This document shows positions 14,037-15,287 of a stretch of DNA of 15,287 bases, piece by piece (position 1 is the first letter of the stretch; each line of letters opens with the position of its first letter). The notes below the pieces were generated by a model, which saw only the letters and a program-made list of their open reading frames with translations, searched no databases and had not been told where the DNA came from. Source of the DNA: JAWCQZ01 sp964486625. GTDB taxonomy: Archaea; Halobacteriota; Syntropharchaeia; JACQPP01. Position numbers and translations under genes: made by a program. The stretch spans positions 1 to 15,287 of the forward strand of contig CAZANW010000047.1 in the NCBI GenBank assembly GCA_964486625.1. The letters run 5' to 3'.

Positions 14037-15239
14037 ATGGCCTACGCATTGAGGTGCCCGACCTGCCGCCAGACTCCCGACGACCCCGCCGCCTTCCTCT
14101 GCCCCGGGGACAACTCCCTGCTGGAGGTCGAGTGGGATTTCCGCGACCAGCGGCTCACGCGGCGGACGTTCTCGGGCCGCGGGGTGTGGCGCTACCGGCA
14201 GATGTTGCCGGTCTCCGGCAAGATCGAGGCGGTCAGCCTCCAGGAGGGGGACACGCCGCTCTACCGGTGCAAGAGGTTCGAGAAGGAACTCGGCCTCGCG
14301 GAGGTTTACGTCAAATACGAGGGGATGAACCCGACCGGCTCCTTCAAGGACCGGGGGATGACGGTCGGCGTGACGAAGGCGCGCGAACTCGGCATGAAGG
14401 CGGTCGCCTGCGCCTCCACCGGCAACACCAGCGCCAGCCTCAGCCTCTACGCGGCCAAGGCGGGGATGAGGTGCATCGTGATTCTCCCCGGGGGCAAGGT
14501 GGCCCTCGGGAAACTCGCGCAGGCGCTCATGCACGGCGCCGAGGTCTTCACCATCCCGGGCAACTTTGACGAGGCTCTCCGGGCGGTCCGGGAGGTGTGC
14601 CGCTCGGCGGGAATCTACCTCCTGAACTCGGTGAACCCCTACCGGCTGGAGGGGCAGAAGACCCTCGCCTACGAGGTGGCCGAAGGGCTGAACTGGGACG
14701 TCCCCGACTGGCTGGTGCTGCCGGTCGGCAACGCGGGGAACATCTCCGCCATCTACAAGGGGTTCACGGAGTTCCACCAGTTGGGCTTCATCCACAAGGT
14801 CCCGAGGATGGCGGGCATCCAGGCCGCAGGCGCCGCCCCGGTGGCCGATGCGGTGGCCCAGGGGAGGCGGGCCATCCGGCCGGTCGAGAACCCGGAGACG
14901 GTCGCCACCGCGATTCGCATCGGCAACCCGGTCAGCGCGCCGCGGGCCCTGAAAGCCATCTCGGAGTCGAAGGGGACGGCGACGGCGGTCCCCGACGAGG
15001 CGATTCTGGAGGCGCAACTCGACCTCGCCCAAATGGAGGGCATCGCGGTGGAGCCGGCGAGCGCCGCGTCCATCGCGGGGCTCCGGAAACTGGTCGAGGC
15101 GGGTGTCATCAAGAAGGGCTCCCGGGTGGTCTGCGTGGCGACGGGCCACCTGCTGAAGGACCCGGAGGGGGTGCTGAAGAGCGTCGGGGGGCCCGTGGAA
15201 ATCACCGTAGATGAATTGGTCAAGAAGTTGAAGAATTAA
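14037..15239 (+). CDS. thrC: Threonine synthase
   Basis: PLP enzyme converting O-phosphohomoserine to threonine and phosphate in the cytoplasm; 400 aa. A short N-terminal zinc-finger-like segment (C7, C10, C22) is typical of class II archaeal/plant-like enzymes. The PLP lysine is K104 in NPTGSFKDRGM, preceded by LQEGDTPLYRC. Other fold-type II marks are ASTGNTSASLSLYAAKAG (126-143), LPGGKVALGKLAQALMHGAE, NSVNPYRLEGQKT and the phosphate loop PVGNAGNISA (229-238). C-terminal EPASAASIAGL and CVATGHLLKDP are also as expected. The frame is open back to a GTG at 14004, but the ATG at 14037 begins the family N-terminus and lies 27 bases after a TATA-like box. A GGAGG about 17 bases upstream is too distant to be a normal ribosome site. 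It appears to be transcribed alone here. Confidence 0.96.
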   Translation: MAYALRCPTCRQTPDDPAAFLCPGDNSLLEVEWDFRDQRLTRRTFSGRGVWRYRQMLPVSGKIEAVSLQEGDTPLYRCKRFEKELGLAEVYVKYEGMNPTGSFKDRGMTVGVTKARELGMKAVACASTGNTSASLSLYAAKAGMRCIVILPGGKVALGKLAQALMHGAEVFTIPGNFDEALRAVREVCRSAGIYLLNSVNPYRLEGQKTLAYEVAEGLNWDVPDWLVLPVGNAGNISAIYKGFTEFHQLGFIHKVPRMAGIQAAGAAPVADAVAQGRRAIRPVENPETVATAIRIGNPVSAPRALKAISESKGTATAVPDEAILEAQLDLAQMEGIAVEPASAASIAGLRKLVEAGVIKKGSRVVCVATGHLLKDPEGVLKSVGGPVEITVDELVKKLKN

Positions 15240-15287
15240 ACCCCGAAGCCCGCCAAGTAGCCCCCGCCATCGAACCCTCCCCCCCCC

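Noticed and set aside
15240..15287. C-rich tail after thrC as a terminator
   Set aside because: No T-run or stem is visible; the gap is truncated by the window end.
1..15287. CRISPR arrays, tRNA or rRNA genes, transposases
   Set aside because: No spaced direct repeats, no tRNA-like or rRNA-like sequence and no transposase-like protein were seen on either strand.

Overview
The window is very GC-rich DNA that reads as archaeal chromosome. The evidence is an archaeal-type alanyl-tRNA synthetase with its N-terminal Cys cluster, ribosomal protein L15e, an RNase P Rpp30 subunit, a DUF1614-like membrane protein, and TATA-like boxes about 27-31 bases before several start codons, which suggests leaderless transcripts. 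The gene content fits a high-GC euryarchaeal lineage, possibly one of the uncultured Thermoplasmatota, but that placement is inference. Almost all of the window is coding, and no intergenic stretch exceeds about 110 bases.

Layout. (1) 70-2664, minus: alaS, divergent from (2) 2772-3476, plus: a DUF1614-like membrane protein. They share one symmetrical TATA box. (3) 3537-5408, plus: one polypeptide joining an UPF0104/LPG-synthase-like multi-pass membrane domain to a SAM-dependent methyltransferase. (4) 9474 down to 5354, minus: a five-gene cluster of nucleotide-sugar epimerase/dehydratase, DegT-type sugar aminotransferase, small membrane protein, GNAT acetyltransferase and GT4 glycosyltransferase, with every junction a 4-base stop/start overlap. 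(5) 11797 down to 9549, minus: L15e, Rpp30 and a zinc-ribbon methyltransferase. (6) 11859-13996, plus: a YgfZ/GcvT-like folate-binding protein overlapping an MDR-family oxidoreductase by 4 bases; the first gene is divergent from L15e across a second shared TATA-like box. (7) 14037-15239, plus: threonine synthase.

How the genes may work together. Regions 3 and 4 look like a small surface-glycan or glycolipid island set between housekeeping genes. The epimerase and aminotransferase would make an amino sugar nucleotide, the GNAT could acetylate it, the GT4 enzyme would transfer a sugar, and the membrane-methyltransferase fusion could move and/or cap a lipid-linked product. The overlaps suggest the minus-strand set is made as a translationally coupled unit. 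The flanking genes serve translation, RNA processing, Fe-S protein maintenance and threonine synthesis.

Most notable observations: a 42-base in-frame palindromic insertion with a 5-base direct repeat inside the YgfZ-like gene; the membrane-domain/methyltransferase fusion, whose start codon lies between a G7 and a C7 tract; an unrecognised small membrane protein locked into the sugar operon; and a methyltransferase downstream of Rpp30 where many euryarchaea carry Pop5.
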